From: Spirochaetales bacterium
Lineage (GTDB): Bacteria; Spirochaetota; Spirochaetia; UBA9216
Direction: 5' to 3'
Assembly: GCA_016342585.1 (NCBI GenBank)
Contig: JAEINK010000016.1
Coordinates: 1-64,000, forward strand
Length of the DNA stretch: 64,000 bases
Numbering within the stretch: position 1 is the first letter of the stretch; every line of letters starts with the position of its first letter. The notes below the pieces were generated by a model, which had not been told where the DNA came from, did not search any database, and worked only from the letters and a program-made list of their open reading frames with translations. The translations under genes were made by a program, and so were the position numbers. This document shows, one piece after another, positions 1-8,891 of this stretch.

Positions 1-380
1 CCTGGCTGTCCTATTTCTTTTTAGAACAGGTTTTCAATTCACACAAGCTCATGAAGACTTTTTATCATTCCTCCTTAGAACCTACTTTATTAACATATTC
101 ATTGTAGTCACCCGATTCTCGTGCAGTCAAGAAATAGAAGGGGTTAAAATACTTAATCAAGAGGTGATAAGTATAGGAGAATAATCCTGAAAAAATATAT
201 TTTCTGCAGGCAATGCCGTTTTGAAGAAAAATGACAGTTGAAGAGAAAAATTCGAATATTTTTTATCAAAAACCAACTTATATCAGGTTTAAATGAGAAG
301 ATCTGCTTAAAACCGCGGCTCCCGGCATTAACGGCCCATCAATTGAATTTAACACCCCTTTCTGCTATCATGGCGGCTCA
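1..380. other. AT-rich intergenic stretch, no gene seen
   Basis: No open frame with a credible ribosome binding site or family resemblance is visible in either direction. The stretch is AT-rich and leads into purL, so the purL promoter and 5' leader should lie here. I looked for a purine riboswitch core and for PurR-type palindromes and could not support either. No -35/-10 pair stands out above background. Confidence 0.5.
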
Positions 381-3380
381 ATGAGAACCGAAATCCACTA
401 TAAAACAATTTCCATCGACGGCAGGATTCGCCACCTGAAGAAGAGGCTGGAAAGTTCATCCCTACCGGATGTTACTTCCATGGCCATGGCAGACGTTTAT
501 ATTATCGGAAGAGACGATCTTCCCGCGGAACTCCCTGGAGAAATATTCTCCGATCCTGTGGCCCAGAAAGCCCTGACGGGGAAATCCGCTATCGGAGAAG
601 GCTATCTTCCCGACTGGACATACGCGGTTGAAGTCTCCTTCAAACCGGGAGTTACCAATCCTACGGCTATGACGGCAAAGAGTGCCCTCAAGGCTGTGCT
701 TGGCAAGGATTTTCAGAAGGAAACTCCTGTTCAGACCGCCAGACAATATATCTTTCAGGTACCGGACTATTCCAGAGAGGATAAGGAGAGACTTGCAAAA
801 GTACTCTTTAATCCACTCATAGAAACAGCCGTCATCCTGACAAAGGAAGAGTGGGATTCAGGAAAGAGATTCCCTGAACTCTACAGTATCGCCGGAAGCG
901 AAGAGGCGATGACGGTAGGAACCTACGATCTGGCAGCCCTTTCGGATAAGGAGTTGGAAGATTTCTCCAGGGAGAAACTCCTGGCCTTAAGTCTTGACGA
1001 GATGAAAGCCCTGAGGGATTACTATCGTCGTGACGATGTTATAGACAGAAGGAAACAACGGCAAATGCCCGAAGGGCCTACTGACGTTGAACTCGAAATG
1101 ATAGCCCAGACATGGTCTGAGCATTGCAAACACAAGATACTGAACGCAAAGATCTCCTATACCGAGGGAGAAACGACCGAAGAGATCAACTCCCTCTTTA
1201 AAACCTATATTAAGGGTACAACTGATCAGATGCTTGAGTCGAAGCCCTACCTTAAATCCCTCTTTCATGATAATGCGGGAGTGATTGAGTTCGATGATGA
1301 GAATCTGCTCTGCTTCAAGGTGGAGACACATAATTCACCATCCGCCCTGGACCCCTACGGTGGCTCCATCACCGGAATCGTAGGTGTAAACAGGGACATC
1401 CTGGGAACAGGAAAGGGTGCCCGACCAATTTTCAATACAAACGTTCTCTGTTTTGGAGAACTTGATACCCCCGCTGGAGATATCCCGGAAGGACTTCTCT
1501 CCCCGAAAACTATTATGCACGGGGTCCATCAGGGAATAATTGATGGTGGCAATCAGTCGGGGATCCCCACAGTCGGTGGAGCATTCCTCTTTGATGAACA
1601 CTATATGGGAAAACCCCTTGTTTTCTGTGGTACGGGAGGAATCCTGCCCCGGAAAATTTTGGGCGAAGACGGGTGGGTTAAACACGTCAGACCCGGAACC
1701 CTGGCGGTAATGCTTGGCGGCCGGATCGGTAAAGATGGAATTCACGGGGCAACCTTTTCATCATTGGTCCTCGATGAGGAATCCCCCACATCGGCCGTTC
1801 AGATAGGGGATCCCATCACCCAGAAGAGGATGAGCGATTTCCTCATCGAAGCAAGGGACAGGGGTCTCTATGAAGGAATAACCGACAACGGGGCCGGAGG
1901 GCTTTCATCCTCCATGGGAGAGATGGCCGAAGAGTCCAACGGGCTTCGGGTTGATTTGGATAAATGCCCCCTGAAGTATCAGGGACTTGCACCCTGGGAG
2001 ATCTGGGTATCCGAATCCCAGGAGAGAATGAGCCTGGCCATCAATCCTGCCACCCTGAACGATTTTATGGTTTTAGCAGAAAAGAGGGATGTTGAGGCAA
2101 CCGTGATTGGTGAGTTCACCGATTCAGGCCTGATTGAACTCTTTTACAAGGGTGAAATCGCCGCCGAAATGGAGCTTGAATTTATTCACGACGGTCTTCC
2201 CGTCATGGCCCTAAACGCAAACTGGCAACCCCCTGCCAGACCGGAGACCCCCGCTGAATCGGAGTTTACATCCGGAGAAATGCTTAAAAAACTCCTGTCC
2301 GAATTCAATATCGCTTCGAAAGAGGCCTTAGTACGACAATACGATCACGAAGTTCAGATTCAGTCGGTACAGAAACCCTTCGTTGGTGCAAAATCTGATG
2401 CCCCTTCGGACGGCGCAGTCTTAAGACCCGTAGCGAACTCGAGTAAGGGGGTGACGATAACTCACGGGATCTGTCCCCGGTACAGTGTGATCGATACCTA
2501 TAACATGGCTGCCTGTGCCCTGGATGAAGCATTCCGGGCCCATATTGGTATGGGTGGAAATCCTGACCTGACATCGGCCCTGGATAATTTCTGCTGGCCC
2601 GACCCTGTGGAGTCCGAGAGGACGCCGGATGGTCAGTACAAATTGGCACAGGCAGTGAGAGCCTGCCGGGGACTTCAGGATACCTGCCTGGCCTATGGGA
2701 TCCCCCTGATATCCGGTAAAGACTCAATGAAAAATGATGCCCAGTTAGGAGGTAAGAAGGTTTCTGTGAAACCAACCCTCCTTATCTCCCTCATGGGGAT
2801 TATGGATGATTATAAAAAAACAGTGTCCTCAGACTTCAAGAATACGGGAGACCTTGTTCTGGTCGCGGGAGAGACCCGGGGTGAAATGGGAGGAACTTTC
2901 TATAATAAGATCCTCAAAGATGAGTCGGGGCGTGTCCCCGGGGTTGATACCAAATCGGCCCTTGCTCTCTACCGAAAATTGTACAAGGCTATTGGCCTTG
3001 GGCTTGTTGCCTCCTGTCACGACCTCTCGGATGGTGGATTTGGTGTGGCCGCAGCCGAATCGGCTATTGGCGGGCGACTGGGAGCCAGACTCGATTTAGG
3101 ACTCCTCCCCGGTGGCCCATCCATGGAAACCATGAGCACCGATACACTGCTTTATTGCGAGACACCCTCAAGGTTTCTGATTTCCGTTAAACCGGAAAAG
3201 CTTGAAGAGTTCCGGCAGATCATGGAAGGTTCATTCCTTTCGGTGATTGGTGAAGTCGAAGATACGGGGAATCTCACTGTGACAAGGGTGGGAAATCCGG
3301 TCTTTACAGAGACCGTCGAGAACCTTGCCGAAACCTGGAAAAGCCCCCTGGGCAAGTTCCCCGAAGAGGAAGTCAAATAA
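381..3380 (+). CDS. purL: Phosphoribosylformylglycinamidine synthase, PurS-PurL fused form
   Basis: This is the synthetase subunit of FGAM synthase, which converts FGAR, ATP and glutamine-derived ammonia to FGAM in de novo purine synthesis in the cytoplasm. At 999 residues it is longer than small bacterial PurL (about 740) and shorter than the one-chain enzyme (about 1300). The first 190 or so residues look like a PurS-type region. The ATP-binding signature SEHC lies at residues 246-249, followed by the VETHNSPSALDPYGG block. The duplicated AIRS-like halves fill the rest and there is no C-terminal glutaminase. The missing glutaminase is the next gene, purQ, whose ATG overlaps this stop by one base (TAATG). 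That junction implies coupled translation and a stoichiometric complex. Confidence 0.95.
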   Translation: MRTEIHYKTISIDGRIRHLKKRLESSSLPDVTSMAMADVYIIGRDDLPAELPGEIFSDPVAQKALTGKSAIGEGYLPDWTYAVEVSFKPGVTNPTAMTAKSALKAVLGKDFQKETPVQTARQYIFQVPDYSREDKERLAKVLFNPLIETAVILTKEEWDSGKRFPELYSIAGSEEAMTVGTYDLAALSDKELEDFSREKLLALSLDEMKALRDYYRRDDVIDRRKQRQMPEGPTDVELEMIAQTWSEHCKHKILNAKISYTEGETTEEINSLFKTYIKGTTDQMLESKPYLKSLFHDNAGVIEFDDENLLCFKVETHNSPSALDPYGGSITGIVGVNRDILGTGKGARPIFNTNVLCFGELDTPAGDIPEGLLSPKTIMHGVHQGIIDGGNQSGIPTVGGAFLFDEHYMGKPLVFCGTGGILPRKILGEDGWVKHVRPGTLAVMLGGRIGKDGIHGATFSSLVLDEESPTSAVQIGDPITQKRMSDFLIEARDRGLYEGITDNGAGGLSSSMGEMAEESNGLRVDLDKCPLKYQGLAPWEIWVSESQERMSLAINPATLNDFMVLAEKRDVEATVIGEFTDSGLIELFYKGEIAAEMELEFIHDGLPVMALNANWQPPARPETPAESEFTSGEMLKKLLSEFNIASKEALVRQYDHEVQIQSVQKPFVGAKSDAPSDGAVLRPVANSSKGVTITHGICPRYSVIDTYNMAACALDEAFRAHIGMGGNPDLTSALDNFCWPDPVESERTPDGQYKLAQAVRACRGLQDTCLAYGIPLISGKDSMKNDAQLGGKKVSVKPTLLISLMGIMDDYKKTVSSDFKNTGDLVLVAGETRGEMGGTFYNKILKDESGRVPGVDTKSALALYRKLYKAIGLGLVASCHDLSDGGFGVAAAESAIGGRLGARLDLGLLPGGPSMETMSTDTLLYCETPSRFLISVKPEKLEEFRQIMEGSFLSVIGEVEDTGNLTVTRVGNPVFTETVENLAETWKSPLGKFPEEEVK

Positions 3381-4129
3381 TGATAAAAGCATGCATTGTT
3401 ACCGGACACGGAATAAATTCGGATAATGAACTCGTCCTTGCGTTCAACAAAGCGGGAGCAAAGGGAAAGCGGGTTCATATTCAGGATCTCATCGAAAAAC
3501 CATCCCTCCTGTCGGAGTATCAGATCCTGGCCTTCCCGGGTGGATTTTCCTTTGGAGACCATATAGGATCCGGCCTGGTATTTGCCCATATTTTCAAACA
3601 GCACCTGAAGGATGAGCTCTCAAAATTCATAGCAGATGGTAAACCTGTCATAGGTATCTGTAATGGATTTCAGATACTCGTAAAGATGGGGATACTTCCC
3701 AATTTTTCAGGAAACTACACCCCCGAAGTATCATTAATCCACAATGACACCGGCGTGTTTGAAAACTCCTGGCTTAAAGTTGCATTCAACGAGAAAAGCC
3801 CCTGTATCTGGACAGAGGGGATGTCGGAAATGGACATTCCCATTCGTCATGGTGAAGGTAGATTCTACACCGATGATGAAGCTCTGCTTGAAAAGCTCGA
3901 ATTGGAAAACCTGGTTGCTCTCAGATACTCAGGAAGAAATCCCAACGGCTCCTTAAACAATATAGCTGGTATAACCGATCCAACCGGGCGAATTCTCGGT
4001 CTTATGCCCCATCCGGAGGGGTTTATCTTTCCGGAAAACCATCCCCTCTGGCATCGAAACAGACCAGAGAGTGCCGCCGGGCTTGAAGTATTCAGGAACG
4101 GTGTGGAATATGTGAGGAAAAACCTGTAA
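3380..4129 (+). CDS. purQ: FGAM synthase glutaminase subunit PurQ
   Basis: This class I glutamine amidotransferase supplies ammonia to PurL. It has 249 residues, normal for PurQ. The nucleophile is C94 in the GICNGFQ elbow, and H211/E213 in the MPHPEG motif complete the triad. The start overlaps the purL stop by one base and the stop is followed immediately by the next ATG at 4130, so the three genes are tightly packed in one operon. Together with the PurL/PurS fusion this gives a complete FGAM synthase. No frameshift or missing motif is seen. Confidence 0.95.
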   Translation: MIKACIVTGHGINSDNELVLAFNKAGAKGKRVHIQDLIEKPSLLSEYQILAFPGGFSFGDHIGSGLVFAHIFKQHLKDELSKFIADGKPVIGICNGFQILVKMGILPNFSGNYTPEVSLIHNDTGVFENSWLKVAFNEKSPCIWTEGMSEMDIPIRHGEGRFYTDDEALLEKLELENLVALRYSGRNPNGSLNNIAGITDPTGRILGLMPHPEGFIFPENHPLWHRNRPESAAGLEVFRNGVEYVRKNL

Positions 4130-5392
4130 ATGGAAATTGGCAAGTACAATACACTTGAAGTCGCCGGTAAAACCGGTAAGGGCCTAGTCCTTACCGACGG
4201 TGAAACACAGATAGTCCTTCCTCTGAAGGAGATCCCCAGGGAGTTTGATTTTCCCGAAAACATTAAGAATCTTCCGGATCCAGAAAAGAAAAAAAAGATT
4301 CAGGAGAGATCGGTCTCTAACGGATTTGAAAAACAACCGGCCGAGAATAAAGCCGACGGTAAAACAGCTCCCGTCATACCTCCCGGGAAAAAAGGAAAAT
4401 TGGTTATCAAAACAAAACCGGTTAAGGATGAGGGTCAGAAAACTGACGATAATTCTGAAAAGAAAAAATCGGAAGCAAAGGGCCCCTCCATGAAGGTTTT
4501 TGTTTACAACAGTGACAGGGAGACTATCCGTGCCACCACTCAAACACCCATTGCCGTTCAGGGAGAGTTCGCCAGGATGAAGGTTAAAGAGGTAAACTCT
4601 TTTGGTGCCTTCCTTGAGTGGGGAATACCAAAGGATCTATTCCTTCCCTATGGGGCACAGGGGAAAAGGGTTAAACCCGGCGAAATGGTATGGGTTTTCA
4701 TTGCCATGGACTCCAAAAAGACGGGGATCATGGGGTTTTCCAACCTTGAGCCCTTCCTCTCGCAAAACTTCAATGACCTTAGAACAGGACAGAAAGTTAC
4801 GATACAAATCAGGGATTTTAATGATAACGGAGCGAGGGTTATTGTCGATCACCGTTATCCCGGTCTGATATATGAACAGGATTTTGACGGCCCCATGAAA
4901 ATCGGCGAGGTCAAAGACGCCTGGATCAGAAAAATCCGTACGGACGGGAAACTTGATATCGGTCTCTGGGAAAAGAACATCGACATGGCAGAGAAATTCA
5001 AGGGGATACTCCTTGAAAAACTAAAAGAAAATGATGGAATACTATCCATCACCGATAAAACTCCGCCAGATGAGATTCGGGAAAAACTCAACATGAGCAA
5101 AAGGCAGTTCAAGATGGCCGAAGGGATCCTCCTCCGGGAGGGTAAAATCCAGATTCATCCGGCTGGAATTTTTCTGGAGGGAGTCCGAACACCCAAAACT
5201 CTGAAGGTAAAAGCCAGAGACTGGAACGATCTGGTTGAGCCTGGATACGATCAGAATGCCGAAGTCGAAGAAGAGAAACCCAAGGGAAGAGGTCAGGGGG
5301 GACGTGGTGGAAATCCAGGTCGAGGTCGCGGAGATTCCGGTCGCGGCGGGAACAAAGATCGGGGAAACTCCGGCTATGGAGGAAGAAGGTAG
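4130..5392 (+). CDS. S1-domain RNA-binding protein, CvfB-like, with RGG tail
   Basis: The 420-residue protein matches the CvfB/YitL layout of S1-type beta-barrels followed by a winged helix. Residues 1-45 form the first barrel, residues about 122-290 carry S1 repeats (VNSFGAFLEWG and related blocks), and about 300-370 resemble the winged-helix end. Two parts are unusual. A lysine-rich low-complexity insert lies near residues 50-118, and a Gly/Arg tail from about residue 380 contains many RG and RGG units, a pattern typical of RNA-binding tails. It starts directly after purQ with no gap, so it is expressed with the purine genes. A role in RNA binding is well supported, but its target and its link to purine synthesis are not known from sequence. 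Confidence 0.8.
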   Translation: MEIGKYNTLEVAGKTGKGLVLTDGETQIVLPLKEIPREFDFPENIKNLPDPEKKKKIQERSVSNGFEKQPAENKADGKTAPVIPPGKKGKLVIKTKPVKDEGQKTDDNSEKKKSEAKGPSMKVFVYNSDRETIRATTQTPIAVQGEFARMKVKEVNSFGAFLEWGIPKDLFLPYGAQGKRVKPGEMVWVFIAMDSKKTGIMGFSNLEPFLSQNFNDLRTGQKVTIQIRDFNDNGARVIVDHRYPGLIYEQDFDGPMKIGEVKDAWIRKIRTDGKLDIGLWEKNIDMAEKFKGILLEKLKENDGILSITDKTPPDEIREKLNMSKRQFKMAEGILLREGKIQIHPAGIFLEGVRTPKTLKVKARDWNDLVEPGYDQNAEVEEEKPKGRGQGGRGGNPGRGRGDSGRGGNKDRGNSGYGGRR

Positions 5393-5454
5393 GATGCAGG
5401 CACCGGTAGTAAAATCTAACGACAACTACTGCCGGATCAAAACCTTACGAAAAA

Positions 5455-5928
5455 ATGAAAACCAACGCTTTACGGATTCTTGAACAGAAAAAGATACCTC
5501 ATGAAGCAATAGAGTATCCGGTTGATGAAGATCACCTGGATGCCGTTTCTGTGGCTGAAAAATCGGGTCTCGAGCCTTGTAGAGTATTTAAAACACTCGT
5601 AACAAAAGGCTCGAAATCCGGTCCTGCCGTATTCTGTATCCCGGGAGATCAAGAACTAAACCTTAAAGCCGCAGCGAAGGCAGCCGGCGAAAAGAAAACA
5701 GAAATGCTTCCACTGAGAGAACTCCTTCCGCTTACCGGTTACATCCATGGAGGCTGTTCTCCCCTGGGAATGAAAAAATTCCTGCCCTTTTTTCTGGACG
5801 AATCTGCTTTCGATTTTGATAGAATATCAATAAGTGGAGGGGCCCGGGGGATTCAGGTCCTTCTCTCCCCGAATGACATCTTAAAACTCACCCGGGGTAG
5901 AAGTGGTGCATTTACGGATAACTCCTGA
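5455..5928 (+). CDS. ybaK: YbaK/EbsC-type aminoacyl-tRNA deacylase
   Basis: A 157-residue single-domain protein of the YbaK/ProX editing family. Family members hydrolyse mischarged tRNA, typically Cys-tRNA(Pro), in the cytoplasm. Recognisable features are the N-terminal ALRILEQKKIPHEAIEY-type start, the Lys in the FKTLVTKG strand that the family uses for activity, and the GGCSPLGMKK block near residue 100. It lies 62 bases after the S1 protein on the same strand and may share its transcript. The length is normal. The exact tRNA specificity cannot be read from sequence. Confidence 0.9.
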   Translation: MKTNALRILEQKKIPHEAIEYPVDEDHLDAVSVAEKSGLEPCRVFKTLVTKGSKSGPAVFCIPGDQELNLKAAAKAAGEKKTEMLPLRELLPLTGYIHGGCSPLGMKKFLPFFLDESAFDFDRISISGGARGIQVLLSPNDILKLTRGRSGAFTDNS

Positions 5929-5970
5929 TTAGACTTTTCCCTCAATTTTTATGGATCTCCATTTACAGGT

Positions 5971-5999
5971 TTGACATATATACCAGAAAAATATAAACT
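5971..5999 (+). promoter_or_regulatory. Candidate sigma-70 promoter for the EAL gene
   Basis: A perfect TTGACA (5971-5976) is followed after 17 bases by TAAACT (5994-5999). The -10 box matches only four of six positions, and an alternative TATAAA sits at 15-base spacing. If real, it gives a leader of about 210 bases that contains the small upstream ORF at 6147. Confidence 0.35.
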
Positions 6000-6146
6000 C
6001 GTTTTCATCTAAATACCAATTTTAATATGAATTTTTTCGGAAATTTGCAAATTCTCTTAAATGGCTTATATTCGGTCGACTTTTATTAGAGTTCGTTTGT
6101 TAACCATTAGAAGATGCACCATGATGTTACTGGAATAGGAGAAGAG

Positions 6147-6215
6147 ATGTATTCCAAGATATTAATAAGAAGCCATGCAATGACTTCAGCCGACCAAAGG
6201 TATTTGGATAGATGA
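6147..6215 (+). CDS. 22-codon upstream ORF coupled to the EAL gene
   Basis: A short frame preceded by a good Shine-Dalgarno (AGGAG at 6137-6141). Its TGA stop (6213-6215) overlaps the ATG of the phosphodiesterase gene as ATGA. The downstream ATG has no good binding site of its own, so its translation probably depends on ribosomes finishing this frame. The 22-residue peptide resembles nothing I know and may matter only as a translational relay. Its expression is inferred, not shown. Confidence 0.4.
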   Translation: MYSKILIRSHAMTSADQRYLDR

Positions 6216-7906
6216 AGCATTTATTCTCTAAGGCTACTGCCAATTCAGAACCTCAGGGAGGAGTATTCAACATCTATTATAGAATAGTAATCGGAACGGC
6301 TGCCGTTTATTCTCTATTTTCGATATTTATCGACTTTCGGCTAATGGAAGATAACTTCACCACTTCTTTATTTATAAACACGTCGATTTTCATCTTTTTC
6401 ATCGCCGTCTTCACAATGAAGAAATTCTTCACGGTCTGGATAAGAGAAATTGTTCTAATTACCACCTGTCTACTCCTTTTAATCAGCTTCATCACCTCTC
6501 CTGTAAAACAAAGCTTCAGAGAAACCGGTCCGCTAATTTTCTGGGTTAATCAAATACTGATGATGATTAGCTTCCTCACCATAAGTATCGGTTCGATCAT
6601 AAAAATGTACAGGAATATCATCAAGGCCCGAAATACAAGCATAAACACAGGGATGGGGAATATCAGATGGATGTCTCTCCATGTTAATAAGCGTATTAAT
6701 ACAGGGATAAGCAATGGTATATTAATCCTTTTCAGTATCAAGAATTTCAGAATTATTAACTCTCTGTTTGGAAGGAAATACGGAGATAAATTGATAAAAA
6801 TTGTAGCAGATCTACTAAGCCCCTATACCGATGAAAAACTGAAAGTCGCCCACATAAGTGGAATTGAGTTCTGTATCTGGATAGAGGATCAGAATGAAGA
6901 GGCAATATACAAAGGCATCGAGAATCTGAAACAAGAGATTAAAATAAAGATCCATGAAACAGGGAAGAACGCAAATGTTTTCATCAATACTTCCGGTGCG
7001 ATATATCCCGAGGATGGCTCCGATTTCAACGATCTTTTCTGCAGGGCAAATATGGCTATGGAGGGTACAATGGCAAACGACCAACTCTCCCATTGCTACT
7101 ATGACCCCGAAATCGAAGAGGATTTAAAAACTGAAAATATATATACCTATGAAATTCAAAAAGCTGTCGAAAATGAGGAGTTCAATATTTTCTATCAGGC
7201 TAAATATGACATTGAAGGAAATAAGATCCACGGTATTGAAGCCCTGGCACGATGGAATTCACCAGTTTTAGGAAATGTCTCTCCCTCGGTTTTTATACCG
7301 CATATTCATACTTCCTATTTAACCATTCCTTTTACAAAAATGATTATCCGGAAAGTTATGGAAGATATTGCATTAGTTGATAAAAATTTCGGAGAAGATG
7401 TTCAGGTATCGATCAATATCCCACCCTCATTTTTCCATTTCTACGGTATGTCCGATTTTATTCAAAAGATAATTCAAAAAGAGGGTGTTGATCCCGGACG
7501 TATTATCTTTGAAATAACCGAAGATATTTTCATAAAGGGTATTGAAGATGTTAACGCTAAACTTGCAGAACTAAATCGAATGGGGATCAAAATCTCACTG
7601 GATGATTTTGGTACAGGATTCTCATCTCTCTCCTACATCCAGGACCTGCAAATCCAGGAATTGAAGATCGATAAATCCTTCATAGATCAGATAATCAGTA
7701 ATGAAAAAAGCTTTATACTGGTAAAAGCAATCTGTGATATAGCCAAGGCTAATAATTTTTCCATAGTAGCCGAAGGAGTTGAGTCGGAGCCTCAGGTTAA
7801 ACTTCTTCAGCAGACCTCCTGTGATTTAATCCAGGGGTATATCTACTCAAAACCCAGCGCCCTTAAAACATCTAAAAAGATTGAAATTGCAACAGCCGGC
7901 ATTTAA
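6212..7906 (+). CDS. Membrane cyclic-di-GMP phosphodiesterase (degenerate GGDEF + EAL)
   Basis: A 564-residue membrane signalling protein. Four to five hydrophobic segments lie between about residues 22 and 140. A GGDEF-like domain follows (about 165-300) whose catalytic loop reads SGIEF at residues 216-220 instead of GGDEF, so cyclase activity is unlikely. The EAL domain (about 315-555) keeps the EALAR motif at 343-347, the metal-binding Asn in VSINIPPS, DDFGTGFSS near residue 464, the following Lys and the late Glu in AEGVES. It should therefore cleave c-di-GMP, with the GGDEF remnant possibly sensing GTP. The start overlaps the stop of a 22-codon upstream ORF. Codon use and AT content fit the neighbours. 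Confidence 0.9.
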   Translation: MKHLFSKATANSEPQGGVFNIYYRIVIGTAAVYSLFSIFIDFRLMEDNFTTSLFINTSIFIFFIAVFTMKKFFTVWIREIVLITTCLLLLISFITSPVKQSFRETGPLIFWVNQILMMISFLTISIGSIIKMYRNIIKARNTSINTGMGNIRWMSLHVNKRINTGISNGILILFSIKNFRIINSLFGRKYGDKLIKIVADLLSPYTDEKLKVAHISGIEFCIWIEDQNEEAIYKGIENLKQEIKIKIHETGKNANVFINTSGAIYPEDGSDFNDLFCRANMAMEGTMANDQLSHCYYDPEIEEDLKTENIYTYEIQKAVENEEFNIFYQAKYDIEGNKIHGIEALARWNSPVLGNVSPSVFIPHIHTSYLTIPFTKMIIRKVMEDIALVDKNFGEDVQVSINIPPSFFHFYGMSDFIQKIIQKEGVDPGRIIFEITEDIFIKGIEDVNAKLAELNRMGIKISLDDFGTGFSSLSYIQDLQIQELKIDKSFIDQIISNEKSFILVKAICDIAKANNFSIVAEGVESEPQVKLLQQTSCDLIQGYIYSKPSALKTSKKIEIATAGI

Positions 7907-8082
7907 GCTCTGTATTCCGGATAACTCCTGCTGAAGGTGGTAACTTCCTTCTTCAACTCTACTATGGATTCAGCCATAATTTTCTTTTTCTTCTCAAGCT
8001 CTTCCCATCGGACAAGCAGTTCATCTACGGCCATAACAGCCTCCGTTCTTTCTTTATTCCACTCTATTACATTAGCATTCAT
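7903..8082 (-). CDS. Small coiled-coil protein of unknown function
   Basis: A 59-residue frame starting MNANVIEWNKERTEAV, rich in Glu and Lys and predicted to be almost entirely helical or coiled-coil. I chose the ATG at 8082. Longer frames run into the opposite-strand signal-peptide gene and add an implausible Phe/Ile-rich N-terminus. The Shine-Dalgarno is poor. Its end overlaps the convergent EAL gene by four bases. It resembles the small helical proteins common in spirochaete genomes, but no family can be named. Confidence 0.4.
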   Translation of the reverse strand: MNANVIEWNKERTEAVMAVDELLVRWEELEKKKKIMAESIVELKKEVTTFSRSYPEYRA

Positions 8083-8177
8083 AATTAAATTATCGGCATA
8101 AAAATAAATAAATAAATGCTTACCTAAAGCATCTATTCCCGATAATCTTATGAAAAATATAATTTGGAGAAAATTTG

Positions 8178-8651
8178 ATGAAAAAAAATGCACTTGTACT
8201 ATTTATTCTTACAGTATGTACCCTCGGTCTTTTTGCAGCAGGACCCGATTATTTCGCTTTCGAGATTGGTGCCGGAGGAGCATTTGATGTTGATGCAGGC
8301 GATATCGTTTCGACGAACAGCATGGGCTTTTACTATACTTTCAACGAGACTTTTGCCGGAGGTTTTTCCTTTACCGACATTGCCGGGAACGATGTATCCA
8401 TGGTGACCATTTCTGTCTCCCCCCTTGAAAACCTCTATGTAAAGATGAACACAGGGCAGATTACTTCAGGAGCGGGTGTATCTGCTCTCGGTTTTGGTGC
8501 AGGTTTCGGTTATGATTTCCTTACAAAGAAATCCGGTCTTTTCACCTCTTTAGGCCTCTACTTTGACTGGTATGCAGATAATGCGGGTGTTTATGACATC
8601 GCCGACGGCGGAGTTATGGCTTTCGGTCTCAAGACCAGGATCGGACTCTAA
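8178..8651 (+). CDS. Small exported beta-barrel-like protein
   Basis: This 157-residue protein has a clear Sec signal (KKNALVLFILTVCTLGLFAA, cleavage near AAG). After it comes a mature part with alternating Gly/Phe/Tyr strands (FGAGFGYDF, LGLYFDWYA) and a final Leu. This pattern fits a small outer-membrane or periplasmic beta-structure protein. I use the ATG at 8178, preceded by GGAGA at 8166-8170, rather than the TTG three bases earlier. It is a single gene followed by a strong terminator. The function is unknown. Confidence 0.65.
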   Translation: MKKNALVLFILTVCTLGLFAAGPDYFAFEIGAGGAFDVDAGDIVSTNSMGFYYTFNETFAGGFSFTDIAGNDVSMVTISVSPLENLYVKMNTGQITSGAGVSALGFGAGFGYDFLTKKSGLFTSLGLYFDWYADNAGVYDIADGGVMAFGLKTRIGL

Positions 8652-8691
8652 GATTAACGATTAAATCAACCTTTTCTTTTAAGGAAACCGG

Positions 8692-8720
8692 GACCGCAGT
8701 TTTATACTGCGGTCTTTTTT
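8692..8720 (+). terminator. Rho-independent terminator
   Basis: A perfect 9-bp stem (GACCGCAGT / ACTGCGGTC) with a 5-base loop is followed by six T. It lies 40 bases after the exported barrel-like protein and isolates it from the chemoreceptor gene. Confidence 0.92.
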
Positions 8721-8850
8721 ATCCCCTATCAATATCACTCATATTGTGATTTCTCATCCACCATATGCAAAACCAACATCGACACAGAATAATGCATACA
8801 AAATATTCCTTTACAGATTCCAGATTCTCATGTTAACATTTCGTATCCCC

Positions 8851-8877
8851 TATATACCGACCCAAAATGGCCGATAA
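8851..8877 (+). promoter_or_regulatory. Sigma-28 (FliA)-type promoter for the chemoreceptor
   Basis: The -10 element GCCGATAA (8870-8877) is a perfect match to the flagellar sigma-28 consensus. The -35 position at 15-base spacing reads TATA (8851-8854) against the consensus TAAA. The start site would fall near 8884, only about eight bases before the TTG start codon. The leader would then be very short and most of the Shine-Dalgarno would lie at the extreme 5' end. Confidence 0.6.
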
Positions 8878-8891
8878 CAAAGGAAAATAAA

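Noticed and set aside
1-380. Possible purine riboswitch before purL
   Set aside because: The conserved three-way-junction core and loop sequences of the purine riboswitch are not present.
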